DNA of 64,000 bases from Tetramitus jugosus. Lineage: Eukaryota; Heterolobosea; Eutetramitea; Acrasida; Vahlkampfiidae. Each line of letters begins with the position of its first letter. Position 1 is the first letter of the stretch. The position numbers and the translations under genes are program-made. The stretch is from NCBI GenBank assembly GCA_937625935.1, contig OW569344.1, positions 558,001 to 622,000 of the forward strand, written 5' to 3'. Of the stretch, positions 9,851 through 19,945 are shown piece after piece. The notes under the pieces are model-generated. The model saw nothing but the letters and a program-made list of their open reading frames with translations, ran no database searches and was not told where the DNA came from.

Positions 9851-11185
9851 ATGGATCAAAACACCAACAACAGTCTAACAGATCATAGACCTGCACTGCA
9901 GCACAATTACACAAACTCTCAACCATTCCATATCACTATTGATGATGAAAGTCTGAGGAGCAATCAAACAACAACACTATCACAACAACGAGCAAAAGAA
10001 CGAAAGCAATTGAAGAACAAGGGCTTTGAAATGATCAAATCAAAGAAATGGGCTTCATGGATACTTGTTGTCATTACGATGGTACTCATACTGCACACCT
10101 ATCTCACATTTGTGTTCTGTGTGTGCCTACCACTGTATCAACAACAGTATTTCATCACAGTTTTCATTTATTTTGTGATTAGTTCGACTTTTGTCACATT
10201 GTTGCTCTATTGTTATTTGAAAACAGTGTTTACGCATCCGGGATTAGTGCCCAGTGAGTATCATTTGAATGCAAAACAGAAAAAGATGATTGCGAAACGA
10301 GGTTGGAATCGATTTAGTGAGTCCATGGAGCAGAGTTTGGAAGATTTGTTGCAAAGACAATCAGTGATGCCCACTACAACTACTAATACTGCCAAGACTT
10401 CTGTTATTGTCCCAAAGACGAAACCATTGAGGAAACAACAGAGTGATGAAGATGATGATAGTGATGCTGATGATAGTGAATATGATAGTGATGCGACACA
10501 TGAAGAAGATGTTGGAGATGAGGAAGGAGAAGAGGATTGGGACAATGTGGAAGAAAATAAGAGACTCATTGTTGAGAAATCAAAGGTTGGTCATTTGAGA
10601 GGCTGCTCCGTTTGTCATTCTAGGAAACCAGACCGTTCACATCACTGCCGATCGTGTCGAACATGTGTCTTAAAGATGGACCATCATTGTCCATGGGTCA
10701 ACAATTGTGTCGGATTTTACAACTACAAGTACTTTGTGTTGTTCACCTTTTATACGATGTTGGCCTGTTTCTCGATTGTGTTTCCAATGATGCGGTCATT
10801 TGTTGAGATATTTGATCAAGTATCAGGAGAGGACAATCCATTTAATTTTGGATTTGCAGAGTTGAACATTTTGTGGGCCTGCTTCATTGCATTTGCCTTT
10901 GGTGCTTCGATGGCACTGTTTCTCGCGTATCATTTTAGGTTGATATTGATGAATATGACTACTTTGGAATCGTTGGAGAAACAGGGCAAGTTCATGGCTC
11001 AATATCACAGAAATCCCTATGACCTGGGAGTTTGGAAGAATTTGCAGGCTGCATTGGGTGAGAAGTGGTATCTTTGGCTCGTTCCTACCTATCATTCTGT
11101 GCCTGGTCATGGTGCTTCTTTTCCAATCTATCGGTATGAAACCGCCAGTGAACTATCCAACACTGATGTTGTCATCCAAATGTAA
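9851..11185 (+). CDS. DHHC-type palmitoyl S-acyltransferase
   Basis: A 444-residue protein acyltransferase that attaches palmitate to cytoplasmic cysteines of membrane proteins. Two spans near residues 60-120 come first. An acidic Asp/Glu/Ser-rich insert follows in the cytoplasmic loop, and then the zinc-binding cysteine-rich domain ([20 protein letters not shown]) with the catalytic DHHC at residues 277-280. Two more spans follow. After the last comes the family's TTxE motif (TTLE) and a NPYDLGxxKN segment typical of the C-terminal PaCCT region. All zinc and catalytic residues look intact. The frame is open further upstream into the previous gene, but ATG 9851 has the usual A-rich context and a normal N terminus. 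Its likely location is Golgi or plasma membrane. Confidence 0.95.
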   Translation: MDQNTNNSLTDHRPALQHNYTNSQPFHITIDDESLRSNQTTTLSQQRAKERKQLKNKGFEMIKSKKWASWILVVITMVLILHTYLTFVFCVCLPLYQQQYFITVFIYFVISSTFVTLLLYCYLKTVFTHPGLVPSEYHLNAKQKKMIAKRGWNRFSESMEQSLEDLLQRQSVMPTTTTNTAKTSVIVPKTKPLRKQQSDEDDDSDADDSEYDSDATHEEDVGDEEGEEDWDNVEENKRLIVEKSKVGHLRGCSVCHSRKPDRSHHCRSCRTCVLKMDHHCPWVNNCVGFYNYKYFVLFTFYTMLACFSIVFPMMRSFVEIFDQVSGEDNPFNFGFAELNILWACFIAFAFGASMALFLAYHFRLILMNMTTLESLEKQGKFMAQYHRNPYDLGVWKNLQAALGEKWYLWLVPTYHSVPGHGASFPIYRYETASELSNTDVVIQM

Positions 11186-11276
11186 ACCAACCTCGTTGCC
11201 CACTGTGAATATCTGAATGTCAGCCTGTATTCTGAACCGTGTCGGAAAACAAGGGCATGCGAACTGGAACCAATAA

Positions 11277-11287
11277 TTTTCGCGCCC
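11277..11287 (+). promoter_or_regulatory. E2F-like element TTTTCGCGCCC
   Basis: The same 11-mer as at 9389-9399, placed 102-112 bp upstream of the ATG of the GPCR gene. It is an exact TTTCGCGC core in a gap that otherwise holds only A-rich sequence. Confidence 0.45.
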
Positions 11288-11388
11288 AAAAAAACACGAA
11301 TCGAAAACTAACAACAAACAAGTCAAATTAAAATCAACAAACAAACAAAAAGCACCATCGTACTTTTCACCAACCACCAAAAGAAGGA

Positions 11389-13251
11389 ATGAATTTTGTT
11401 GAAGATGCAATCTCCTCAACCTTCATCGCCCTATCCTTTCAAAATTCTTCAATGACTCATCAACAGACTGAGGCACTGAGAATCACTGCTGGCACAACAG
11501 CCATTCTCAGCATGGTCGGCTCTCTGTTCATCATATTTTCAAGTCTCTTATTCGGTGATTTATTCAAATCGTTGGCCAATCGATTGATCATGTACTTGTC
11601 GTTTGCTGATCTCATTGCAGGCAGTTCCTACATTATTCGCCTGTCTGGATTAGATTTGATGGATAGTAGTGCAGGTGATATGGCATGCAAAGCAGAAGCA
11701 TTCTTGATGACAACGTTCGAGATGAGTAGTGTCTTTTGGAGTAGTTGTATCTGTATGCACTTGTTGTTGAGTATCATGTTGCCGGATTGGAGAGTGGAGA
11801 GAATGGAACCGGTTTATCATGTGGTCAGTTGGGGATATCCTATTCTGTGGAGCAGTATTGTTTTGGGAATGAATCGGTTTGGACGGGCATCCAATTGGTG
11901 TTGGCTCATACCTGATGAGCCTAGAGCTTATTTTTCATGGAGATTTTTCACATTTTTGCCCGTTTATGTCCTCATGTTTTTCAATATTGCAGTATATATT
12001 GGTGTTTGTGTGTCGTTGAGGCGAATGTTGCGACAGACAAAGTATGCAACCATATTTTCTAGTGTCGATCGAAGAAAGGAGTTGAAGGCATTGAGACAAT
12101 TGTCGATTATTATGATTGCCTTCTTTATTACGTGGATACCACCAATGGCCAATCGATTGACTGAGAGTTTGAATCCATTGTCAGTGTATTTCTGGTTGGA
12201 TATGGCTCAGGCTATAACCAATCCGTTGCAAGGCTTTTGGAATGTGGTGTTATATGGTTATCGGTTCGTTCCGCGTTACTATCGAGCATTCAAGAATTGG
12301 AAGAGCAAATGGGTCAATAAGCGAATTGAGTTGAATGAAAAGAGGAATGATATGGAGAAGAAGAAACGAAATGGAGTGCTCTCGGAGAATGATGCATTGA
12401 AATCAAACGATTTACGATCTCTGTCCAGTATTGGAAGTTTTGTGACTACGTCTGGATGGGATGATGAGACACTGAATCCGTCATCAGAGTCATCGTCCGT
12501 TAACAAAGGCACGAAACTCTTCTGGAGCAAACTGAAATTTTGGACACAATACTATTGCTTGTGCGTGTGCTGTCCTTGTGGAATACCAGACAAGAAGCAT
12601 TTATCAAGCATGTTCAGCAGCGCGGACAACTCTCTCATGTTTCATCCAAGGGAGAGCATGAGCTTTTTGCGGCCGCCATCTCTACGGTCAGAGCTCATCC
12701 ATCCAGACCATTTGAGTGAATCAGAAACGGACGATGAAGATGGACTTCCGTTCCTTTTGCATCACCAGAATCCATACAATCCAGTACCCACTCCCGATCG
12801 TAACAGACATCGTCCATACATTTCTGAATCCTCCGCCAGCAACAATATTGCCTTTGTGCCAAACAAGGACAGAGTACGAACGATGGTTATGCCTTCATCC
12901 ATCTCCCCTCAAACACCTCCAAAGTACTACCTTCCTGATTCAATACCGTCCAGTTTTTCAAGTCCTGACCGAAACAGGCATCAATACGATGGTGTTTCGA
13001 GTTTGGCAGAGAGTATGCCTCTATCTCATGAATCTAGGCACTCTCGGTTCATGTTCAACCCACCTAACATGATGGACCACAACAACAATACCAACAATAA
13101 CCAACTAGTGACACCTCGGCCTCTGACAACCGAATACCGGTCACCACTCCCTAACAGAGACCCAACCCCTCGAGACAATGCATATCCCAGAAGACAATAC
13201 CACCATCACAAGTATCCATCTGAAGATTCTATTGACCCTGATGAGTTTTGA
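11389..13251 (+). CDS. cAMP-receptor-like seven-transmembrane GPCR
   Basis: A 620-residue receptor. The first ~290 residues contain seven hydrophobic spans in the order of the Dictyostelium cAMP-receptor/Crl family. Supporting marks are LIMYLSFADLIAG in TM2, a Cys before TM3 (DMACKAEAF), a TM4 region ending NRFGRASNWCWLIPD, and an RLSIIMIAFFITWIPP-like TM6 with an NPLQGFWNVVLYGY TM7. Class E/cAR-like receptors couple to heterotrimeric G proteins, and the ligand here is unknown. The second half is a cytoplasmic tail rich in Ser, Pro, Asn and Asp with many possible phosphorylation sites, plus a Cys-rich patch (YYCLCVCCPCG) that could be palmitoylated. The neighbouring gene encodes a palmitoyltransferase, but any link is speculation. 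Confidence 0.88.
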   Translation: MNFVEDAISSTFIALSFQNSSMTHQQTEALRITAGTTAILSMVGSLFIIFSSLLFGDLFKSLANRLIMYLSFADLIAGSSYIIRLSGLDLMDSSAGDMACKAEAFLMTTFEMSSVFWSSCICMHLLLSIMLPDWRVERMEPVYHVVSWGYPILWSSIVLGMNRFGRASNWCWLIPDEPRAYFSWRFFTFLPVYVLMFFNIAVYIGVCVSLRRMLRQTKYATIFSSVDRRKELKALRQLSIIMIAFFITWIPPMANRLTESLNPLSVYFWLDMAQAITNPLQGFWNVVLYGYRFVPRYYRAFKNWKSKWVNKRIELNEKRNDMEKKKRNGVLSENDALKSNDLRSLSSIGSFVTTSGWDDETLNPSSESSSVNKGTKLFWSKLKFWTQYYCLCVCCPCGIPDKKHLSSMFSSADNSLMFHPRESMSFLRPPSLRSELIHPDHLSESETDDEDGLPFLLHHQNPYNPVPTPDRNRHRPYISESSASNNIAFVPNKDRVRTMVMPSSISPQTPPKYYLPDSIPSSFSSPDRNRHQYDGVSSLAESMPLSHESRHSRFMFNPPNMMDHNNNTNNNQLVTPRPLTTEYRSPLPNRDPTPRDNAYPRRQYHHHKYPSEDSIDPDEF

Positions 13252-13327
13252 AGGTGAACAACCAGAACACAAGCAACAACTCCATCATATCCCATAAAAA
13301 TACCTCAAAATGCGTCTTTCGCTGACA

Positions 13328-13337
13328 GGACGCGTCC
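13328..13337. promoter_or_regulatory. palindrome GGACGCGTCC with an ACGCGT core
   Basis: A perfect 10-bp palindrome containing ACGCGT, the yeast MluI cell-cycle box, about 211 bp upstream of the HMG-box gene in a 296-bp gap. The rest of the gap is A/C-rich leader without a gene. A function in this organism is not shown. Confidence 0.3.
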
Positions 13338-13547
13338 CCCGTTCTTCCGCAAGTTCAACAAAATTATTGTTCATACCCCTTTCGGAAAAATCTTGAGCTC
13401 ACAGAGCTTTCGAATAGCGAATAAATCAAACAACACCTCCGCACAGTTGTTTCTCCAATAAAACCACCAACATATCAACGACTCACCACCCACCAAAACA
13501 CATCCTTCCCATCTCCCTGATATCTTCACCTCTTGTGCAAATAAAAG

Positions 13548-16500
13548 ATGTCATCTTCCTCTTTCCAACACCACAAAAACAATAACAACAATAACAAAAA
13601 CAACAGTAGTAATAATAATAGCAACGTCGGCATGAGAACAGATGAAGAAAGTGTAATGTTGGACTCTACCTATTGGAACTTGTTCTCATTGGATCATGGC
13701 TCGTCAACTCATCACATGATCTCAGACGATACCAGTGTAGGTGATTTTGATTTGCTTTTTGGTCAAATGAATGACAATGACAATGACAGTGTCCATGATA
13801 CAAACATGACAAATATCAACACCAATATCAATCATTCTAACATCAACACAATAACGAGCACGAATAACAATAATATTAATATTAATAATAATAATCATTT
13901 TCACCACAATACGCATAAAAATCATCACGTGAATAATGAAAATGAAATGACTCAACAACGGCTCAAACAACTAGAATTAATGATTACGGAAAAGGATAAA
14001 CTCATATGTAAACTCACTCAACAAATTGAATCTCAATCCAAGCAAATTCAACAACACTATGAACAATTGAAAAATAAAGGAAAAGATGATGAAATAACAA
14101 CAACAACAACAAATGACAAGAAAAAGAAAATGATGACAATAGACAACAATAAGAATCGCACTGAAGAAACATTGTGTGATGGTAGTACGACTGTTTGTCC
14201 TTGTTGTGGACAAAGGTTAACAACGAATCGCGCGAGACAAAATACTCAACATTCAATGTCGACGACAGTGGATGATGTAAGTGAAAATGGAATGATTCAA
14301 ATGCTCAACGATGATGATGATGAGCATGTTGATGATGTTGTCGTAGTAGTTGATGATGATGATGACAATGATGGAGGTGGTGGAGATGATGATGGTGGTA
14401 CGATAGTCGGCGATAACAACAACATATTGCCAATGCAATGCGTAGATGTTCCATTGCTCAATCAATATTTTGAATCGTTGAAGAGCTTGCGTACTAGTCA
14501 TCAAATATTACCTGTATTGAAGCAAATCACGAGTGCAATTGAAACTCTATGTTCGTTTTCTAATGCTGCGACGACGTCACAACGAAAAGAGAAGAGTATA
14601 CAGGAGTGTATTGCACAATTGGATCAAATATCGCACATTGTTTGTCAAAATATGTCATTGTTGATATCGACTCGAGACCAATCGATACGGAGTTTGCTCC
14701 TCTCAGAGAATTCGCAAAATAAATGGATTCAAAGTTTACTGGGAACGAGGTCTACAAGTCAGAAAGTGGGTCATGCAGTGCAACACAGTGGAGGATGGTA
14801 CGCTGTCATCTTTTATTTAACCAGAGATGCAAAAACCGAAGAGATACCTTCGAATATACTTGTTCAACATGATAAGAGTAAGCAAGAGTCGGAGCAAGTA
14901 TTGTTAGCCAAGTGTATCGATTCTTTTGCAAAGTTTATCCAAGTTGGAAGAAATTTGGATGTGTCAATGCACACTATTTTCGACTCGTTTTTGAAACTAA
15001 TAGTGAAACGAATGTATGACAGAAAAGCAGAACAAAGCATCATTGAATTGTGTCGATGTACACAAAGATTTGACATTTATGCAGACATGTTGATCCAAAG
15101 TGAAAAATATGCAGAATGTGTCCAACTCATTTGTGATCAGGAGCTGACGTTGGCCGATCAACTGTTCTTTTGTCTCAACCATATCCTTCAGGTGGAATAT
15201 ACGATACTGGAAACATACCAACGATTATTGCATCGAACGTGTCGGATGGTACAGAGTAATCCAACAGTGTTTGGCGATGATTTTGCACTGAAGCTCTTCG
15301 ATTTTATGCTCTCTAGACATGGAATGTCCTCAGATGTATCTATAACTGAACGAATTATTCAATTGCTTTTAAGATTTAAAGATGACTCGAGGTTGTTTCG
15401 CAAGTGTCTGACTTCAATGTTGGCTGATATGTTCACATCTGACAAACGATTGTTGTTTGACCGACTGCACCGGTTTGTCGGGTACAAGCGAATAGTGGAA
15501 TTCATGGTAGCTGGAGTTTGGATCAATTTGACAGTGAAGAAACATGAGCAAAATAATAAGTTGTACCAATATCGGGAGACGATTTCACAAGAGGAACAAA
15601 CATATGTTTTAACCATCAACAACCATTTGCGGGTGATTGCGTCATCTGTTTTCAATATGTTGTATCCGACGATTAGTAAGATGAGATCTTCTCTTTCAAC
15701 TGATTTCGCTCAGAATCAAGTCAAGCAGAGAGCATTGGTATTATCTTCGCAGTATCGCTTGTTTGGGAGGGAGAGTGAATTTGAAAAATTGAAGCAGGAA
15801 ATTGATAATCTGGGAATAGAAGATGCCCAGGTCCAACTAAATCAAATCGATGCAAAAAATTCAACATGGATCGATAATGTCCTCGTTCATCCTGTTTCTC
15901 TCCATTCCAATTTAATGGACAAATTATTGCTGAGTTTTGCGGACGTTAGCATACAATGCGTAGAACAACCAAGCAGTACACAATCCATTAGCACGATTGA
16001 CACTACCAAGGGCACTTCACAAAAGCTGAATATTGACCCTAGTCAATTATCTCAAACTGGACTTACAGGATACAACGTATTTTGTAGCTATAAGCGCGAT
16101 GAGTTAAAGACGACCAATCCAGATTTTACCTATCGTCAAATCAATTCTGAATTAGGACGTTTGTGGAAGGGAATGAGCGAAATCGATCGACAGCCATTCA
16201 ACGATCAAGCACGGTATAACAAGGTGCGAAAAGATCAAGAAAAAGCTCCAACTGTATCTCCCAGTCCACCACCTACTCCAAAGCGACCTCTTTCAACGTC
16301 CCCTGCTACTCAAACGATTCAGCCTACTGGGAAACGGTATCGACCAGAACATGCACCACCTACACAATCGCCCAGCGCCCAAATGAATGTCAGTGGTATG
16401 CCAATGCCAATGCCAATGATGAGTTCTCCCATGCATCAACAAGTATCTGTGAACTATTCTTTACCCCAAATCCAGCAGCAACTCCAACAACAGAATCTCC

Positions 16501-16826
16501 AGAACATGCAGGCTCTTCAACAAATGAAGCAACAACAAATGCTTCAACAAGCCATCCAGTCTGCTCAATCATATCCGTTCCAAAACCAACCAAACCACAC
16601 TCCCATTCCAACAATGTCACCACTCGGATTCAGTACTGCTCATTACACAACCAATCAACTCCCAACCTTTTCCAAAGAGCAAAGGTTGCGCTTAAGGGCT
16701 CAGATTTATTGTCTGAAGAACTATATCAGTTCTCAGAACGCTCCAGCGATACCCCCAGTATTACTTGCTGCCTCAGCAGGAAGTGAGACTGCCCTATTGC
16801 TATTTGAGCGATTACAGATACAATAA
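13548..16826 (+). CDS. HMG-box protein with Asn-rich N terminus
   Basis: A 1092-residue protein. Residues 1-130 are Asn/His-rich low complexity. A short coiled coil follows at about 130-180, then a CPCCG knuckle and an Asp/Val-rich acidic stretch. The middle (about 300-800) is a long helical region without a family I recognise. A canonical HMG box lies at about 835-905 (GYNVFCSYKRDELK, NSELGRLWKGMSEIDRQPF). HMG boxes bend or bind DNA, so a nuclear architectural or transcription role is likely. The C terminus is Pro/Gln/Met-rich. The start is the first ATG in a good context (AAAAGATG). An intronless reading is continuous throughout. Confidence 0.88.
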   Translation: MSSSSFQHHKNNNNNNKNNSSNNNSNVGMRTDEESVMLDSTYWNLFSLDHGSSTHHMISDDTSVGDFDLLFGQMNDNDNDSVHDTNMTNINTNINHSNINTITSTNNNNININNNNHFHHNTHKNHHVNNENEMTQQRLKQLELMITEKDKLICKLTQQIESQSKQIQQHYEQLKNKGKDDEITTTTTNDKKKKMMTIDNNKNRTEETLCDGSTTVCPCCGQRLTTNRARQNTQHSMSTTVDDVSENGMIQMLNDDDDEHVDDVVVVVDDDDDNDGGGGDDDGGTIVGDNNNILPMQCVDVPLLNQYFESLKSLRTSHQILPVLKQITSAIETLCSFSNAATTSQRKEKSIQECIAQLDQISHIVCQNMSLLISTRDQSIRSLLLSENSQNKWIQSLLGTRSTSQKVGHAVQHSGGWYAVIFYLTRDAKTEEIPSNILVQHDKSKQESEQVLLAKCIDSFAKFIQVGRNLDVSMHTIFDSFLKLIVKRMYDRKAEQSIIELCRCTQRFDIYADMLIQSEKYAECVQLICDQELTLADQLFFCLNHILQVEYTILETYQRLLHRTCRMVQSNPTVFGDDFALKLFDFMLSRHGMSSDVSITERIIQLLLRFKDDSRLFRKCLTSMLADMFTSDKRLLFDRLHRFVGYKRIVEFMVAGVWINLTVKKHEQNNKLYQYRETISQEEQTYVLTINNHLRVIASSVFNMLYPTISKMRSSLSTDFAQNQVKQRALVLSSQYRLFGRESEFEKLKQEIDNLGIEDAQVQLNQIDAKNSTWIDNVLVHPVSLHSNLMDKLLLSFADVSIQCVEQPSSTQSISTIDTTKGTSQKLNIDPSQLSQTGLTGYNVFCSYKRDELKTTNPDFTYRQINSELGRLWKGMSEIDRQPFNDQARYNKVRKDQEKAPTVSPSPPPTPKRPLSTSPATQTIQPTGKRYRPEHAPPTQSPSAQMNVSGMPMPMPMMSSPMHQQVSVNYSLPQIQQQLQQQNLQNMQALQQMKQQQMLQQAIQSAQSYPFQNQPNHTPIPTMSPLGFSTAHYTTNQLPTFSKEQRLRLRAQIYCLKNYISSQNAPAIPPVLLAASAGSETALLLFERLQIQ

Positions 16827-16883
16827 CATAAACTCCAAAACTCCTTCAAGTTCAACCAAAAAAACGAAGAAAACAACAACCCA

Positions 16884-17933
16884 ATGAACACAAACGAAAA
16901 CAGCAACAACAATGCTCCCATGATCGTATTGGAAGAAGACGAGTACCTCTCTCACTTGGAACACATTATCCGAAGAGACTTCTTTCCCAACAGAGAACAT
17001 ATCCAGAATCAACTCCGACTCTCGCAACAGAAACAACAAGAAAACAAGGATCATCCGATCGTATCCATTGTAAAGTATGAAAATGATGACAACATGGACG
17101 AGTATGGTGGTGAGAGTGATCAGAGTCCATATCAGCGATCCAAACATCTGTCTTTGGATCAGTTTTGTGAACGCTTCACAAGTGAAGACAATGCTTCGTT
17201 TTCAGAGCTCATGAAAGAGAAAACGAGGATGCAGCAGGAGAGATTGCGACGATTGAACATGTCCAAAAAACAGTTGCGCGACACGATGGACGATAAAGCA
17301 ACAGATGCTGCCGTTGCTGCTTCTATTTCTTCGTCTCAAGACGAGTATGAATATGATTTTGTTCAGGGAACGTTTCCAGTCAAGAGAAAGCGAAAAGCTT
17401 CTTCGAATTTGAGCTCTAACGCGATAACTGCTTCTATTGAAGCGCCAAATAGTTTAAAGCTTGAAAAAACGACTCTTCGGAGCTTACATAGCCAAGCACA
17501 GCTTAACAAGAAGGATTGTGATAGTAGGGATGATAAGGGGGATGTGATGGCAAAGAGAAAGAATCGGCTCACAACGACAAGCTTTTCAAAGATTAATCAT
17601 GAATCATCGCGGTTTCGCATACCAGAGACACCAAAGAGAGAACTGTTGTTGATGAAAGCAACGAACAAGATTAGCAAACAAAGCAAGATGAGAGCTGCAC
17701 ATGGATCAACACTGTCGCAACAACAAAACAGTGCTGGTAGTGTAACTCCTGGTTCAATGACTCAGAGGTTTGGCGCGTTGTCTCCCGCAGCACAAAACTT
17801 GTTGTTGAGATCATCGTCGTCTTCATCTGGCAGTAGTAGAAAAGAAGGTGGAATATTTGGACGGAGTTTGTATTCACCTTCACCCGTGATGTCTCCTTCA
17901 TACCACACCAGTAATAAAGATCGGAAAAGCTAG
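16884..17933 (+). CDS. ESS2: splicing-associated nuclear protein ES2 (DGCR14/ESS-2)
   Basis: A 349-residue homologue of ES2, a nuclear protein that joins the catalytic (C) spliceosome. Three conserved blocks are visible in order: VLEEDEYLSHLEHIIRRDFF near the N terminus, SLDQFCERFTSEDNASFSEL at about residues 90-110, and FRIPETPKRELLLMKATNK followed by LSPAAQNLLLRS toward the C terminus. Spacers between them are low complexity, and the protein is somewhat shorter than animal homologues (about 470 residues). It starts 57 bp after the HMG-box stop, with a CCAATG context. With BUD31 and PUF60 it is the third splicing factor in this window, although most genes here lack introns. Confidence 0.9.
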   Translation: MNTNENSNNNAPMIVLEEDEYLSHLEHIIRRDFFPNREHIQNQLRLSQQKQQENKDHPIVSIVKYENDDNMDEYGGESDQSPYQRSKHLSLDQFCERFTSEDNASFSELMKEKTRMQQERLRRLNMSKKQLRDTMDDKATDAAVAASISSSQDEYEYDFVQGTFPVKRKRKASSNLSSNAITASIEAPNSLKLEKTTLRSLHSQAQLNKKDCDSRDDKGDVMAKRKNRLTTTSFSKINHESSRFRIPETPKRELLLMKATNKISKQSKMRAAHGSTLSQQQNSAGSVTPGSMTQRFGALSPAAQNLLLRSSSSSSGSSRKEGGIFGRSLYSPSPVMSPSYHTSNKDRKS

Positions 17934-18133
17934 TTAATGACAAAGCAACAAGCTATCCGGATCGTGCTGCCCACTGCCCGAATAGTCCATTTCGATTTTA
18001 GTCGGTCAGCCGACATCTGGCATTTCACACACAAACACTGAAAAACTGAACATAGAGGTATAATCCAATCAAACACCTACCTTCCTCTGAGTGAAACCAA
18101 AAAAAAGCAACAAGTATATTAGTGTCCAGCAAC

Positions 18134-19942
18134 ATGTTGCGCCATCATTCCGCACTGACGACCAGACTCAACAAGGCTCAATCAGCGTCATCCCTGTTTC
18201 ATCGATTCTACAGCACCAACAACAAGAATAACAACAAATTTGATGTTGTGTTCGTTGGTGGAGGTCACAACGGTCTCGTCTGTGCCAACTATCTCCTCAG
18301 AGAGAACCCAAATCTCAAGGTTGGAATATTTGAGAAGAGATACAAGGTTGGTGGAGCAGCCATCAGTGAGAATCACTTGTTGCCAGAGTTTACCTACTCT
18401 AGAGCGTCATATTTGTGTGCATTGTTGCGTCCTCAGATCATTGAGGACTTTAAACTTATGGAGCGCATTGAATTTTTGCCTAGAAATCCCTCCAGTTTCA
18501 CTCCGTTGTCTGACCATTCTGATTTTCTCATGTTGGGCAGTGATAGCAACTTTAACAAGCAACAGATTGCAAAGTTCTCAGCTCGAGATGCAGAGAAGTT
18601 TGAGGAGTATGAAGCATACTTGAGCAAGTTTGCAGTCTTTTTGGAGCACTTGTTGGATCAAGCTCCAATCGATATGAAGAAGATTGGAGATCTTGCATCG
18701 AAAAGTGGTAGTCTCATGTCTCTCTTGGCCAATGCAGTCAAGTGGTCCAAGACTGAAGACGGTCACAATGCAAAGATCTTGGCAAGAGCATTGATCAAGG
18801 AGCTTGGTGTTCAAAATGCACCAGAGTTCTTCAAGTTGATGACAAGCCCTGCGTCCAAGATTTTGAATGAATGGTTCGAGAGTGATATTTTGAAGGCTAC
18901 TCTATCTACGGACTCTGTCATTGGAGAATTCTGTTCTCCACATACTCCAGGCAGTGCATACGTGTTGATGCATCATGTCATGGGTGATATTGGATATGGA
19001 AGAGGTGTTTGGGCCTATGTTCGCGGAGGAATGGGTAGTATCTCTCAAGCACTCAAGGACATTGCTCTGGAGAATGGTGCAAACATTGAGTGTGACAGCA
19101 CCGTGACAGAAATTTTAACAACAAGCGATGGAGGCAAGGTGACTGGTATTCGCTTGGCTGATGGTCGAATCATTGAGAGCGACATTGTTGTGTCTAACCT
19201 GAACGCATACACTACATTTGTTGATCTGTTGAAGAACAAGAATGAGAGTTCTGAACAATACTCAGCTGAAGCAAAGAAAATTGACTTTAACTCAGCTACT
19301 TTCAAGATCAATCTCGCAGTCGACAGATTGCCAAACTTTAAAGTGATGGGAAGAAATATTCCATCTGGAGAACCTGTGGAGCCAGGCCCAGAACACCGCG
19401 GTACTATCCATTTCGAAGACAACATGGACATTATCGATCAGTCATACTTGGAGGCTAAGATGCATGGTAGACCATCCTCCAGACCATTGATCGAAATGAC
19501 GATTCCAAGCGCTCTTGACAACACCATTTCCCCTCCTGGAAAGCATGTCGTGCAGCTATTTGTTCAGTATGCACCTTATCAATTGTCAAATGGAGAATCC
19601 TGGGCTGACGTTGCAAACAAGAAGAAGTTTGCTGATTCTGTTTATCGTGTTATTGAGCACTATGCTCCTGGATTTACTGAGTCAATCATTCCTGGCTCCG
19701 AAGATCTCTTGAGTCCATTGGATCTTGAGGAAATCTTCTCATTGAAGGGTGGCAACATCTTCCATGGCAGCATCCGATTGGATCAATTGTATTTTAATAG
19801 ACCTGTTGCTGGTTATACTCAATATGACTCACCAATCAGTGGCCTCTACCTGTGTGGAGCAAGTTGCCATCCAGGAGGTGGAGTCATGGGTGCCCCAGGC
19901 AGAAATGCTTCCAAAGTCATCAACAAGGACCTCAAGCAATAA
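18134..19942 (+). CDS. PYROXD2: mitochondrial phytoene-dehydrogenase-like FAD oxidoreductase (PYROXD2 family)
   Basis: A 602-residue FAD-dependent oxidoreductase matching PYROXD2 and bacterial NAD(P)/FAD-dependent relatives. The first ~30 residues are basic, Ser-rich and lack acidic residues, ending RFYST, a typical mitochondrial presequence and cleavage region. The dinucleotide-binding motif follows (VGGGHNGLVCANYL, about residue 41), then the GIFEKRYKVGGAA segment of the FAD fold. The C terminus has GLYLCGASCHPGGGVMGAPGRNA, the second FAD-contact block. The substrate of PYROXD2 proteins is unsettled. The frame also opens at a GTG at 18122, but ATG 18134 gives the better presequence. The stop is followed after only 3 bp by the ATG of the next gene. 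Confidence 0.92.
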   Translation: MLRHHSALTTRLNKAQSASSLFHRFYSTNNKNNNKFDVVFVGGGHNGLVCANYLLRENPNLKVGIFEKRYKVGGAAISENHLLPEFTYSRASYLCALLRPQIIEDFKLMERIEFLPRNPSSFTPLSDHSDFLMLGSDSNFNKQQIAKFSARDAEKFEEYEAYLSKFAVFLEHLLDQAPIDMKKIGDLASKSGSLMSLLANAVKWSKTEDGHNAKILARALIKELGVQNAPEFFKLMTSPASKILNEWFESDILKATLSTDSVIGEFCSPHTPGSAYVLMHHVMGDIGYGRGVWAYVRGGMGSISQALKDIALENGANIECDSTVTEILTTSDGGKVTGIRLADGRIIESDIVVSNLNAYTTFVDLLKNKNESSEQYSAEAKKIDFNSATFKINLAVDRLPNFKVMGRNIPSGEPVEPGPEHRGTIHFEDNMDIIDQSYLEAKMHGRPSSRPLIEMTIPSALDNTISPPGKHVVQLFVQYAPYQLSNGESWADVANKKKFADSVYRVIEHYAPGFTESIIPGSEDLLSPLDLEEIFSLKGGNIFHGSIRLDQLYFNRPVAGYTQYDSPISGLYLCGASCHPGGGVMGAPGRNASKVINKDLKQ

Positions 19943-19945
19943 TAA